DNA from: Carnegiea gigantea
Taxonomy: Eukaryota; Streptophyta; Magnoliopsida; Caryophyllales; Cactaceae
Assembly: GCA_029747015.1 (NCBI GenBank)
Contig: JAKOGI010000579.1
Span: 329,001 to 393,000 of the forward strand
Direction of reading: 5' to 3'
Length of the DNA: 64,000 bases
The notes under the pieces were generated by a model. The model made no database searches and had not been told where the DNA came from. It worked only from the letters and a program-made list of their open reading frames with translations. Shown here in pieces: positions 10,600 through 22,029 of the stretch (its first letter is position 1; the number at the start of each line of letters is the position of its first letter). The translations under genes were made by a program, and so were the position numbers.

Positions 10600-12560
10600 G
10601 GTTAGCTTTGATGATTACTATTGGTGAGTTCTCGAGTCAAACTATCTGCCTCAGAGTTCTTCAATCCCTGTATACGTTCAATAGAGAAGGAAACTGGTTA
10701 AACTATAATTGCCAACGTAGAAGTCGCCCTTGCGCTTGCGTATTTGATAAATTCTTTTCCATAAACCAAAGTACTTATTTGCAATCAGTTCGAATAAGAA
10801 AGTTTTGAGGCCAGAAAGATTAAAAACTTTTCAATTCCACTTATGACTGTAAGAATTTCTTTTTCCATTGTGGAATAGTTTTATTCTGCCTTATTAAAAC
10901 TTCCACTGCAATATTTGTAGAATTTTTCTCCTTTTTTGATTTTAAGTACCGCACTCTAATGCTCATTGTTGGCATCTGTCTCAAGAATTAAATCATCTCC
11001 TTCATTAAGCAAATTAAGAACAGGAAGGTTTTTACACATCTTTTTGAAGTTTTGAATAATCTTTGTATCATTTATAGTCCATGTCTAATTTACTTCTTTC
11101 TTGAGTTTCTGCTATAATAGTTCTCTTAGTTTAGCTAAATCTTTAATGAAATCTGAAGTATAAGTAAGACATCCAAGAAACCTTTCTAATTGCTTTCTAT
11201 CTTCAATTTTTTAGGAAAATTTTCTATTTTTTTCAAAATATGCTTTTGAAGGATGATTTATCCAGCCTTTATCTCCAGGCCCAAAAGCTCAATTTTATTG
11301 TTCTGCACAAATGCATTTGTTCTTACCAAGTACAATATCATGATCAATACATCTTTAAGCGACAGCTAAGACATCATCTTTGTGTTGTTCTATGGTTTTC
11401 AAAAAGACAATGATATCATCAATGTAAACTAAATAACAATGATTAAGGTTTTTAAAGATATTATCCATTATTCTTTGAAATATTTAAGATACATTTTTAA
11501 GACCAAATGGCATTACTATCCATTCATAATGTCCTTGTGGGGCACTAAATGCAGGTAAAAGAATACTTTCCTCATCCATTTTTATCTGCCAATAACCGCG
11601 TTTGCAATATATTTTCAAGAACCAAGAGGCTCCCATAATTCTATTCAAAAAGACAGTTTTGTTAGGGATATAATAACAATCAAAGACAGTATTATCATTA
11701 CGCTTTTTATAATTGATTACCATTCTTGCTTTTTCTTTTTTTTTTTGGGCATGATTTCTAACTATGAAAGCGGGATAGGTGTGAGGACTTTTGCTGTTTC
11801 AGATTAATCCTTTATCCAAAAGTTCTTTGATTTGTTTATCAAATTCCTGGATATCTTGGTGTGTATAAACCATTTATTTGACTCGGATAATAGTGTTGGG
11901 ATTTAACAAAGTAATTTTTGCAAATGTCTTATCCTTATCCTAAAATTTTAGTGGATTATCATAGTAGAGTTCTTTGCATAATTTTTCTTATTGTTCAACA
12001 ATCTTCTCTTTAATAGATAATTCAAGTAATGAGATTGTCAATGCTATCTCACGTTGTACTGGCGTTACCTTCTCACCATGCTGGCTGCGTATAAACTTAA
12101 TTTTCTGATAATGTAAACCTTACTTAATTTTTCAATGGGAACTAAGTGACCATTAATTGTGAATATTATTTGATTTATGGTCTGTGTGCATAGAAAATAC
12201 AATTTTTAAAGATTATTTCTAATAATCATATCATGAAAAGGTTGATCAGTAGCCCATAGATATGGTATAATGCCTTAAACTCCTCCTAATTCTATGGATA
12301 ACCCTTCTATAGTTTCATTATGGCTCATAATACTATTATCAACTATCCTCACTTGTAAAGAATTCTTGGATTTTTTCCACATAAATTCTGGAAATAATGA
12401 TCTTTTCTCAAAGTATACAGAACAACCACTATCAATGTAGGCGCATAACTCATATTTATTATATCCCTCCAAGCATACTTTTGTTAGATTGTAGATGCTA
12501 TTAGGATTTGTATTAGCAGCTTCATAGCATATCTCCATAGTCATATTTTTGTCTAATTCA
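10600..12560 (-). pseudogene. Protease, reverse transcriptase and RNase H remnants (copy 2)
   Basis: The protease lies in 12275-12544 with the Asp-Ser-Gly-Cys catalytic motif intact. After a linker broken by stops, the reverse transcriptase runs from about 11860 to 11290. It includes the conserved GYWQIKMDEES and PQGHYEWIVMPFGL blocks in 11484-11723 and an intact YIDD box near 11420. RNase H follows (about 11130-10600), including a TxEKE-like segment and the final Asp of the SEADSL block near 10640. The enzyme would replicate the viral genome, but frameshifts separate the parts. Confidence 0.85.
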
Positions 12561-13009
12561 TCTTCATAGATTAGTTCACTAACTGTTCAAATTTTATACC
12601 CAATTATCTTTCTTTCTAGACTCATACTTCGATCTATACTGGGTCTTGTAGATTCAAAACTTATTCTACTCATTTCACTGGTGATGCTAATTGTATCATC
12701 TTCTTTAAGCTCTTCTTTAGCTGATGTAGATCCTTCTCCTCAATCTGATCTTGTAGTCAAGCTTCTTAGTAATTAAGGTTTTATGGTAATCTTACCCTCC
12801 TCATCAATTTTTATTACATTTTTTTATTGATCTTCGTGGGGTTGGCAAAGCTAGATATCCATGAGTGATCAATTTTTATGTCCTAAAGATTGGACTTAAT
12901 TCTTTGGATCTTTTGCATAGGGGTGGGACTTTCAAATTTTTCTACTTCTATCATTGTTACCTTAGTCTTTGATTGGATCTATAATATTATCTAATCTGTA
13001 GATAATTTT

Positions 13010-13402
13010 TCAAAATATTCTTAACAGATATCCCCCTCTTTTCATGTCCATCCCAACCGTTTTTATTTTAAGGGATAGAAAGTTTTTAGCAAATTCATCT
13101 TTTAGACTCACATAATATCCAGGTCGACAATTAAATCCTACCGATTCATTACATAAATTAGTCTTAATCCTTGTGATAATTTGATTATTAAATTTGGTAT
13201 GCCTAATATCACAGAGTAAAGAGTAAAGATCAATATCTTTACCACAATATTGTAATGGAATGATTTGAACTTGGACACTTCCGACATGGATATACCTATA
13301 CTTTCTATTTTTGTTATGTTTAAGGATATTTTCCCAAGTAATGAGATTAACTTTTCCAACGTCATATTCACAATCCTTTATCTCAAGATCTCCTTCCATC
13401 AT
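13010..13402 (-). pseudogene. Movement protein (30K superfamily) core, copy 2
   Basis: A 130-codon open frame matches the pattern of Caulimoviridae movement proteins: an IHVGSVQV block, a spaced LLCDIRHTKF block (the usual L-D-R position), an NLCNESVGFNC block, the YYVSLKDEF block and a following TVGMDMK block. Such proteins open plasmodesmata for cell-to-cell spread. The frame is one of the longest undisturbed pieces of this copy. It lies after the zinc knuckle, so the order is coat then movement, whereas badnaviruses and petuviruses place movement first. Confidence 0.7.
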
Positions 13403-13426
13403 TTCACATACGCATTTGCTTTTTAG

Positions 13427-15039
13427 CTAAAAGATGGATTTTTTATACATCATGTCTTTTTGGTTTATGGGAAGAACCCAGTCTCCTTGGACTTCCTCAT
13501 AATCATTGTCTACAACAAATTCTTCTCCTTGAAGATCACCAAGGCTGACAGAGCTACTTTCAATTATATGACTTGTTTCTTCATAATCACTTTCTTCATA
13601 TTCATTATCTAATATAATCTCAATAATCCCTTTGTTATTACTTAGGGCTAGATCTAATGCTTCATCTTCACTAAACTCAGCATAATCTAGACTTCCCAAA
13701 ATTTCAATAAGTTCGTTATTCTTTCTATTTTTGTATTTATTAGCATAATGTCCTACTTCTCTGCATGCCCAACATTTGCAATTGTTTTTTCCTGCAGGGC
13801 AATAAACAACTTTCCAAAAAAATCTACGTTTTTTAGGATTTGGTTTATTATAATATTTTTCTCTATATTTTTCTCCCCTTTACTTGTTAAAGCTCTTTTT
13901 CTTATAAAATTTTCTTTTTTTTTCTTTTCAGGTCTTTTCCGTATTGATGAGGTGAATCCCAGCAAGTTAGGAATTACTCCTTAATTTTCTTTTGCTTTTG
14001 GAGATCAAGACATTGATCATTGACCTATTTTCTTACATAAGAGATTCTTGAACCAAGGGTATCAATGACGTCTGTTCGTTCAAGTCACGCAATGTATTTT
14101 TTATTGATTATGGAGTTTATCAGATATGACAATTTATCATAGAACATACTAAGATTAGTTTCATTATGCCCAATTTTATAATAATATTGACCAAATTCAG
14201 TAATATAATATTCTAAATATCTCATATCCTACATTTGTATATTATTAATCTTTCTCTGCCATTATCTTACCTTTTCTTCAGAATTAAGTTTAGCTCTGAT
14301 AAATTCAGTTTCAGTTTCCTTAGATAAATTCTTGAGCATTGCAGCTGGTGTTTCCATCATTTTTAATGTATTTTTACCATCTTTAATTAATGAATCATAT
14401 CAGTCAGCTACAGTGCCAGAGAAACTATGTTCAATGCAGTTTAGGAAATTTACAACAGTCTAGGTAGTATTTAGATTTAAGACACTACCAATGTTCAAAT
14501 ATTTCATCTCTATTACGAGCTCTATCTATATTTAAAATGTATCCCGTCTGGCTAATCGGAAGGAGGCTAATTTCTTCAAAGGTTATAGTTTTCCTAAGGA
14601 TAAACCTAAAGGAAAAATCGGTTGTTTGTACAGCTGGACCGTATCTAGGTCCTATAAAATGAGTATTTCTTCTAGATGGTTCACCAAATTATTCAGGTTT
14701 AGGAACAACATTATTAACCAGATTGGTCTCTATTTCTCCTAAATCAAGTACTTATTTGATTTTATTAATCTCATATTTGATAGACATTTTACCATATTTT
14801 TGATCTAATTTTCTTCTGACGTCTTCTAAAGGTAACACATTAAGATCTTCTAATTTAATCAAATTCATCTGCTAATATATTTCTTCTTCTAATTGAAAAT
14901 TATTAATCTCTTCATTATCAGCAGATAACATGTTATGTTTATCACTAATGATGCCCATAGTCTTATTTAATTCTTCTAAATTTTGTTCTTTCTCAAACAT
15001 ATTTTGTAGTTCTTCCAAAATATATTGCTTATAATCCAT
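13427..15039 (-). pseudogene. Coat-protein region and zinc knuckle (copy 2)
   Basis: The polyprotein appears to start at the ATG complementary to 15037-15039 with a Gln/Glu-rich N-terminus. The coat core, with its RKINNIQ block and the Tyr-rich segment after it, lies near 14260-14080. A Lys/Arg-rich stretch follows, then a zinc knuckle near 13730-13775 whose last Cys has become Tyr. An acidic open segment of 90 codons (13427-13699) with EDEALDLAL comes next. Several stops and frameshifts interrupt it. Position before a CCHC knuckle and composition identify the coat protein; sequence similarity to known coats is weak by eye. Confidence 0.65.
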
Positions 15040-15406
15040 CACCTTCTTCCTTCTCTGTCTTTTCAGCTCACTTTTCTCCTACTTTTTTTTGGATTTTTAT
15101 ATCTTGTAAAGAAAATGGATTCTTATTTTTTGAGTTTTGGAAAGGATATTTATACTAAAATGGAGTACCGATACTCGAAGTAGATTTTTCACTATGTCTA
15201 ACTTCATTGACTAGAGAAAGGTGAATTACTGATATTTGCTTATTAAGTTCCTTGACTTCAGTCTTGATTTTAGCTAATTCTGCTTTTAATTCTAGAACTA
15301 TATCAGCTATATAGTTTAGTTGAGGTGCTATTGGAGAAAGTCTTTCTAGCGAGTGAACAATATGTGAATAATTTAGTCCAAGACAAGTAGGTGATGATTC
15401 AAGCAT
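15029..15406 (-). pseudogene. Small coiled-coil ORF1 of the pararetrovirus (copy 2)
   Basis: The frame starts with ATG at 15406 and would end at TAA 15029-15031 (125 codons), but a stop at 15155 cuts it to 83 codons. The open part has a Leu/Ile heptad-like segment (residues about 36-65, ELKAELAKIKTEVKELNKQI), so a coiled coil is likely. Its end overlaps the ATG of the following polyprotein by 11 bases, exactly as in copy 3. It may correspond to the small virion-associated or DNA-binding ORFs that precede the badnavirus polyprotein; that is inference from position. Confidence 0.6.
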
Positions 15407-15450
15407 TAATCATAGTTAATTAGCTTAATTATTTTGATTATTTTGGTCAC

Positions 15451-15465
15451 ATGACTCTGATACCA
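15451..15465 (-). other. tRNA-Met primer-binding site (copy 2)
   Basis: The minus strand reads TGGTATCAGAGTCAT, matching the initiator tRNA-Met primer site (TGGTATCAGAGC core) that starts minus-strand DNA synthesis in Caulimoviridae. It lies about 45 bases upstream of the first ORF. Confidence 0.8.
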
Positions 15466-15575
15466 GATGAACAATGATCGAAAATACTACTTAATGAGAG
15501 AAAAATACACATGCACAAAACTAAAACTTTCGAAAGTAAGTTTTTAAGTATTTAAGTTAAATTGCAAATTTTAAA

Positions 15576-15705
15576 AGTTTAGGGACTCAATAATAAACAG
15601 AGGGTACCTAAAAATTAAATTACATAAACTTCGAGGTACAGAAATATTAATTCAAAAAGTTCAGGGTTAAAAAAATCAATAGCTAAAATGTGAGGGTGCC
15701 CAAAT
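15576..15705. repeat. Quasi-periodic ~30-bp repeats, right flank of pararetrovirus copy 2
   Basis: AGGG-type centres lie near 15581, 15601, 15634, 15663 and 15693, giving spacings of 20, 33, 29 and 30 bases with A/T-rich arms. On the plus strand these are G-rich, opposite to the C-rich left flank at 8590-8712. Confidence 0.55.
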
Positions 15706-15729
15706 GTGATTACCCCTATTATTATCACA

Positions 15730-16870
15730 TCATCAAAACACCAAAACCACCCAAAAAAAAAAGTTTCGGACGATAACAGAGTTAGATCATGTAATAGCAT
15801 AATGTAACAAATCTATATTAGTGAAAACTATTTATTACTTCGTAGATTCGAATGATTACCAATGATCACACTATGCCGCTGTCTCAATCAACCAATAAGG
15901 TAATCCATGCTTCTAGTGAACTTTTTCCTAGAGTTATATTTAACACAAATCAAGTCAACACTTGGCCCTATTCTAACTTGGACTTAGGCTGCTATGTGGA
16001 CTGGTTTTTTGACATGCTAATTTATTGGATCTAGGTTAATGTGCAAGCCAAATTGATTACATAGTTATATTTGAAATTGGATTTAGTGCCTTTGGCCTAC
16101 CTAGTTAGGTAAGTTGATGACTTTAATATAGTTACTGAAAATAAACAATTTCAGTTGAAGTATCACAATTACGAAAGATATGTTATCGTTAAACTTTACT
16201 ATTTTCAAACAAATTAACTAGCTGAAAATAATCCATTTAAAGTAGTAAATTTTCCTTAAACATCTTAAAAGATGGTTTCGTAACGTTTTGTCATAACTTA
16301 CGGCTTTTTTCCTAATTTTAGAAAAGTTATAGTAAAATCTAGTTTTTGAAAATAAGATTCCAAACAATAGTTTATCGTAACTATAAGGGATATAAAATAT
16401 TTCTATAACATGAAACCTTAGTAGAGATATAATAATATCTCATTTGAAAGCACACAAATATCACTTTATTTTTTTTGTAGTTAGTTGATTGGAAGATCTA
16501 ATACAAAATAATTAGCAAAGGATAAAGAGACCCCTTGTTGAAGCCAAACAACTGACCACAATACCGAAAAAAGACCCAACTACTTTTATTAGAAAATGCA
16601 CACCCGAACATCCACACCCGGGGAACGCCTGTTCAACCAAATGGGCCCCATCGCCACATGATCGCTGTCCATTTAAAATACCCGAAAAACTGATCACTTA
16701 ATTTTTTGGCTTGAACATGTTAAAAAGCATTCAATTTTTATTGGTTGCATAAGCGAATGAAGATATAATAGAAAGCACAACTCAATAAAAAACCAATACG
16801 ATATAAAGGACCGACATTAAAAAAACCAGAATACAAAGGTTCGGCATTTAAAAAAATACAACGCAAAAGA
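15730..16870. other. AT-rich interval without recognisable gene
   Basis: No coding family is recognisable. A segment at 16617-16650 resembles the end of a PIF/Harbinger-type terminal repeat (AACCAAATGGGCCCC), but it points the wrong way to be the left end of the neighbouring Harbinger element and I found no partner. The interval probably contains the Harbinger 3' end, which I could not place. Confidence 0.35.
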
Positions 16871-16989
16871 TCGACAAAAATATATAATAACTATGATTGC
16901 AATCCTTGTCGCACCATTTGTCTGTTTCGTATTTCCTGAACCAAGTCTGAATGGAGACGTGCATTTAGTTTTGGGTCATCAACTTGTCC

Positions 16990-17651
16990 TAGGGCTATTC
17001 ATCGGTCCAAACCTGGACCAGACTGATCTGGACCGAGAACCGAATAAGAAGAGGAACATGGATTGTGGACCGGACCGAATAAAGCTTACACTGGACCAGG
17101 ACCAGACCCAAAAAATTCTGACCGGACTGAGCAAATCAAATTGATTAGGGATTTCAAGTTTTCAAATCTTATGGATTAAGCAACCTAAACTAAAATAGAA
17201 TATCTAGAAGTAGGATTTTGAGACCATTTAGTTGTATTCAAAAATTAAAGGTTTATTTAAGATTAAAACTTTATTTAAAAAAATAGAAGTTTTAAGTATA
17301 TACGGGCCAACAAAATAGTGAGAGATTAGAGGGGGGGAGAGAGAGGGTGAGGTGAAAAAGCAATAGGCGAGTTGGGAGGTTGCGATAACTAACAAAACTC
17401 AAACTGAAAATTCCAATTGTAAGTATATACAGGTCACTTTGATGACTAACTTAGTAGTCCATAATTTTTTTTATTTGGACTTTTGTCCAGACCGATGGAC
17501 CGGTAGACCGGACCGGATCGGACCAAAGACCGATTAAGAAAAATTAATAGATTGTGGACCGAACCGGATTTCATCGATCTGGAGTAGTCCGGTCCGGTTT
17601 TCACCGGACTTCGATCCGGTTTGGTTTCGGACCCAATAATGAACACTCCTA
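16990..17651. mobile_element. Non-autonomous hAT element 2 (662 bp)
   Basis: A perfect 8-bp duplication ACTTGTCC flanks it (16982-16989 and 17652-17659). The ends are TAGGGCTATTCATCGG and, as the complement of the right end, TAGGAGTGTTCATTATTGG, which are similar inverted repeats. Both subterminal regions are packed with GGACCGGACC-like words, a likely transposase-binding pattern. No transposase is encoded. It lies in the last part of the Harbinger transposase and is younger than it. Confidence 0.92.
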
Positions 17652-18850
17652 ACTTGTCCTACTCTATGAAGGTAGGCTGCATAGCATAGATGATCGAACA
17701 TTAGGCTGCGTGGTGTTGTCCTATACATCATTATATCATAAGTAAGGTTATACAAATCACATTTGTCCTGGACAATCATGTTGTGGATCATAACACATGC
17801 CTTCATTATCTTACCGAATTCGGCCATGTCCATGTTTCGAGCAAGGCTGCGGATGATGATGAAGTAAGCTTGTAGAACCTCAAATTCTTTCTCCACATCC
17901 TTCCTATTAGACTCTTGATGTTCGACGAAGAATTTTGCATTGGCTCCTTGAAGAAAGGAGATAGTTTTGATGATGGTCACCCATCTTGGATAAGTACCGT
18001 TGGACAAGAATTATCCAATATCATACTTGCAATCATTGACGGTATATTCACATTTTAGAGCCCGAACTTGATAAAGCTCTTGGAAAACATCGGATCGGTG
18101 AAGGACGTTTAAATCGTTGAGGCTTCTCGGGTACCTAAAGAAGGCTTGCTAGATCCAAAGGTCATATGAAGCAACCGCTTCAAGAATCAAGGTGGGCACT
18201 CCATATATCCATTTTGCAAACGCTCCTTTTATAGACAGTTTTCCAGTCCTAGTGCATATAGACAGTGCTTTCTAAATGCTTCCACCACTTGCACTAGACG
18301 ATCAGCATCAACATGGGTTGTTTTTTTAATACTCTTCCCTGAACACTTGAATGACCCTGACGGTAAAATTTTTTTTCATGCACTGCATAGTTGTGCTTCC
18401 ACCAATCTTCAAGTATTCATCGACATAATCCGCCGATATGCCATAAGCCAACAATTGCATAGTTGTGGTGCACGTGGTGAGCGGCAACAACCCACGCCTA
18501 CCAAGATCATCGTACCTCAGCTGGAAGTACTCAAAAAGACTATCGTGGACGTCAACTATGTGAAGGAACAAGTGCTTTTGCATCTAAAATCTATGCCGAA
18601 AATGGGTTTCGTTGTAAATTGAGTCGTCCACGAAGTAGTCTTTATAAAAACAATCGTGTGCTTCTTTTCGATCTCTACTTATAAATCCTGTCTTCTTTCT
18701 TGGTCTTTGTGATGATGATGAAGCCATTTTCTCTTGTGGCTTGTCTAATCTCATAACTAACTCTAATGTCTTCACGTGAGTTTCATTATTTAGAATAGTT
18801 TGTAACATCAGTGCATCATCACTAGATACTTCTAATATGAAGCTCAAGCC
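17652..18850 (-). pseudogene. PIF/Harbinger DDE transposase (DDE_Tnp_4 type), broken
   Basis: Reading down from 18850 there is an N-terminal block (18847-18584) with KDYFVDDSIYNETHFRHRF. A helical block follows (18583-18326) with MQKHLFLHIVD and LLAYGISADYVDEYLKIG. The catalytic region comes next: LILEAVASYDLW keeps the first conserved Asp. The second catalytic position, normally in an ADG-YP context, reads SNGTYP, so Asp is Asn. The RKDVEKEFEVLQ block keeps the Glu. The region between 18326 and 18200 lacks the usual GSIDCMHW block. The last residues continue beyond hAT element 2 at 16989-16880. It would cut and paste the element at TWA targets, but stops and the lost catalytic Asp make it dead. 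Confidence 0.85.
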
Positions 18851-19241
18851 ATCCGATGATGATGAAAAAACAGATGAGAAGGATGTTGTGGACTACTTGT
18901 GCATATAAAAATAAAATTACAAATGTAAGTCAAATTTGGAATTATTCATATTAAACATCCAACCAATTAACTTAAAAATAAATATTTTGAATTAACTAAT
19001 TGTGGAATTATATAAATAACATTTTGAATTAACATCAATCCATTAACTTAAAACTATATATTTCATTACATAAATTAAAGAGGTTCCATTATATCAAATT
19101 TTTTTTCAAAAGAACATAAGTATAAAATAAAAACCATTTTGTTAAACTATAGAATAGGTTTTAATCTAAAGAAGTGTCAAAATTAGACGAGGATGGTTTT
19201 TGGCAGTAGGGGCTCCTAATTGCTTGTTGAATAGGATCATG

Positions 19242-19548
19242 TCAAGCCTGATCCTCATCACATATCTTAACAATGTTTATTCTCAAAATCCTATCCTTAT
19301 ACTTCATCTCCTTAAAGGGTTGTTCCTTTTCTTTCAAGGCCTGATGTCGATCTCTTAGTTGAACATCTTTCAAAGCTGCATCCACCTTCCTCTTTTGCGC
19401 TAGGACATATTGTTCAAACATGGTGTTGTTCTTTACATTTCTTGTTCCTAAGGGTGATAGCTCTTCGGTCACTAGATCCAACACCAGTTCCTGGACTTCC
19501 TCCTTCGCCTTTCCCTTGCCAATTTTTCTTCCAATGGCGTAGATAAGC
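19242..19548 (-). pseudogene. Harbinger ORF1, C-terminal half (NAM-associated-like region)
   Basis: The minus strand gives an IGRKIGKGKAKEE block (about 19535-19497), then an open 80-codon stretch with a Lys/Glu-rich heptad pattern (MLDLVTEEL through KEKEQPFKEMKYKD). This pattern of a basic GRK-AK block followed by a coiled coil is typical of the C-terminus of PIF/Harbinger Myb-like ORF1 proteins. It joins directly to 32717 once the Gypsy element and one copy of its TAAGC duplication are removed. Confidence 0.75.
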
Positions 19549-22006
19549 TGTAATGGCCCAACTTAATCACCGTCTAAATGCCTTTATTAATTAGGATTAT
19601 GAGTCATCGGAATGCACTATCAAGATTTACCACCATCCCAAATGAACAAGGTTCCAGATAAAGACATAGAGTCAACCAGATAAGTAACATATGTCAATTA
19701 TAATAATTGCACCAAATAAGCTCTAAGATTGTTATTAAACATTTCGAAGTAGGCATCACACCATTATTTAATCACGTTCATAAGGGATTTCCATTTCCCT
19801 GAGGCTGCACACATGCTCAAAACGTAAGTCATTTTTCATGCTCGCAAAATGCCAATTAGGGTAAAGGATTAGCAATCACTGCTCTGGCCACTTTTCCTGG
19901 ACTCTGAACCTCTGCAGGTTCTTGATTCACTTTAAGTTGCTTCTCATTCCCTAAAATAGTTTGGAAAACACAAACAGTGAAAAAAATGAGCTATAGCTCA
20001 ATACGTTACCTTTGTATAGTCAACTACTATTTGCAACGAGTCAGTGAGCATGCACGCAATTTTAAAACTATGCTTGTTAAACGTCCTTTGAGGAATACTA
20101 CATTTAACATTGACTGTGAAATTAATTGTTTCTCGGCCTGGATGGGACCCAAACATGTGAACAGTAGCCATGACATCAATAAACAATGAATAATGAATGT
20201 CCCATTTACTGGGAAGGGCACGAACTGTGAATTCTGCTAGCAGAAATAATGAACATTGAATATTGAACATTGCATTGAACGATGAACAATGAAATTGGTC
20301 CTTAAGATTCCAGCGACCGAGTAAAACTTCATAATATTAGGAAATAAAAATATAGACATCTTTGAAGGGTACAAGCAATAACATACCTTTGGCATTTATT
20401 TATACTCTTCTCTTTTTTATTCCTCCTTCGGGGTGTATTTCTTGGAAATATATTCAGTGACGCACTATATTAATTAAGAGAACTAATGCTTGTGAGTCTT
20501 AAATCATTCTGGTCATACTCTTAGGTTTCTCATTTAATTCCAAAACACTATACACACTATGTTACCATACTTTACTAACCCAACACTCTTAGCTAGTAGG
20601 ATTTTCCTTCGAGATGAGCTCTTAGCCTAACCTCTTTTTGATCTTTAAAAAAAACATCACTTAGCTCCGATACTCCTAACATAGCTCAGATACTTATTTC
20701 CTTAAATATTTCCATCAGACTTTCTTATTACTGTAATTGACTCATTAAAACCACAATTGGACAAACTGAGTGCTCAGTGTCCAAGTAATCCAGCCATAAA
20801 GCTATTTGCACAAATGACAACCTACCAAACACTAGTCACATAGTCCTTACAATTACTTCAATTTTCTTCCCACTTTCAACTATGTCACATAGGCCCTTTT
20901 ATTTAGTCATAAACCACTAACAAGTACTTATATCTACATTACTTTGAGCATACTACGACTTTGCTTGAACAATTAAACATTATTTAGACTACTTTTCTCT
21001 TATGCACATTTCTTCCACCAAAATTTCTTGCAATCATACTTTCACACCTATATTATGAGTATTGCTAATTACTTGTCAATTCTTCCAATACATGAATTCA
21101 CTCTATTTACCTCCAACAATCACAAAATCAAAATACAACAATTCATTCCAATATTCACATAAATAATCATTGACATATGAGGTTGAATATAATGAAAAGA
21201 TAAAATTTAATTACCTTCAAAGAGACTAGAGATGGAGAGGGGTGCAACCAAAAGGTGTGAGAGGAAGAGATGGTGGGGCCGAGCTGAATTGGTGGCTTGG
21301 GGCGGTGGTGAAGTTAGGCAGCGAGGGCCGACGACTGCTATTGGTTAGGCGTTGTCACATGTGGGAGAGAGAAGAAAGGGGGTTGATTCTCTTGGGTGGC
21401 TTATTTCCAAAGCCCACGTGCGATTTAATTAGGCACTTCCCCCTTGATCAATAAGGCTCTTTTTCTTTTTTTTCTTTTTTTTCTTTTTTGGATAATTCCT
21501 TTGTCACATCAAAATTAATGCAAGTTTATCCACTTATCACATCAAAATTAATGTGAGTTTATCCACTTGTCACATCAAAATTAATGCGAGCTTATCTCAA
21601 AATATTTTCTTGTTTTTTCTTTGTTTGGATAATTATATTGTCATGTCAATCATTAAATGTAAGCTTATCTCCATTTTCCCTTTCCACATAGTCCAAGATT
21701 AGCCATACGTTTGGTCAGTCACGATTCGATAATTTTCTTTCTTTTCTTAGCTATTAACAAATCGTTATGGTTTGATAAATTGCCAACCTCGCTCAGGTAC
21801 AGATGCATATGTATGATAAATTGTGTACTTTTGCATAATCATATGAGATTTTATATGGTCTGGAGAAAGTTTTGCATTAAAATAATTTCTCAATGAAACG
21901 TTACTTTGTTTATCAGTAGAAAAATGCGCAGCTCACAACTCTCATTTGTCATAACCATGTCCATATTTTGCGGCAATTAAGTATGATTAACTAACGGGAC
22001 GTTACA
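19549..22006 (-). repeat. Gypsy 3' LTR
   Basis: This 2458-bp LTR starts on the minus strand with TGTAACGTCCCGTTAG and ends with CCATTACA, a TG...CA-type LTR. It matches 30560-32711 and 27710-27870 of the other LTR almost throughout. It contains an about 80-bp segment (near 19705-19785) absent from the 5' LTR, and a three-fold 33-bp repeat (21504-21602) that occurs once in the 5' LTR. A cluster of TGAACA/TGAATA words lies at 20160-20295. Confidence 0.9.
21504..21602. repeat. 33-bp tandem repeat, three copies, inside Gypsy 3' LTR
   Basis: Units start at 21504, 21537 and 21570, each beginning TCACATCAAAATTAATG. The corresponding place in the 5' LTR (near 32276-32305) has a single unit, so the amplification happened in this LTR after insertion or the other LTR lost copies. 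Confidence 0.85.
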
Positions 22007-22025
22007 TGCTCTCCCCCTTAAAGAA
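22007..22025 (-). other. Gypsy polypurine tract
   Basis: On the minus strand AAGGGGGAGAGCA lies directly before the 3' LTR, as required for priming plus-strand DNA synthesis. The preceding codons form the RGRNF-GGE ending typical of plant chromovirus polyproteins. Confidence 0.8.
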
Positions 22026-22029
22026 AGTT

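Larger units (their letters stand above)
8815..15525 (-). mobile_element. Endogenous pararetrovirus, copy 2 (near full length)
   Basis: This minus-strand copy runs from a tRNA-Met primer site (15451-15465) through a small coiled-coil ORF, coat region, zinc knuckle, movement protein, protease, reverse transcriptase, RNase H and the unknown C-terminal domain. It ends in a promoter, a poly(A) region and part of the leader. It is about 6.7 kb, close to one genome unit. It is opened near the primer site, as copy 3 is. Numerous stops and frameshifts show it is an old fossil. The limits are those of similarity to copy 3. Confidence 0.88.

Noticed and set aside
16617..16650. PIF/Harbinger terminal repeat (AACCAAATGGGCCCC)
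   Set aside because: Its orientation is that of a right end, no matching left end or 3-bp duplication was found, and it cannot close the neighbouring element.
21242..21454. 70-codon plus-strand frame
   Set aside because: It lies in the Gypsy LTR in antisense, its counterpart in the other LTR is disrupted, and it has no motif.
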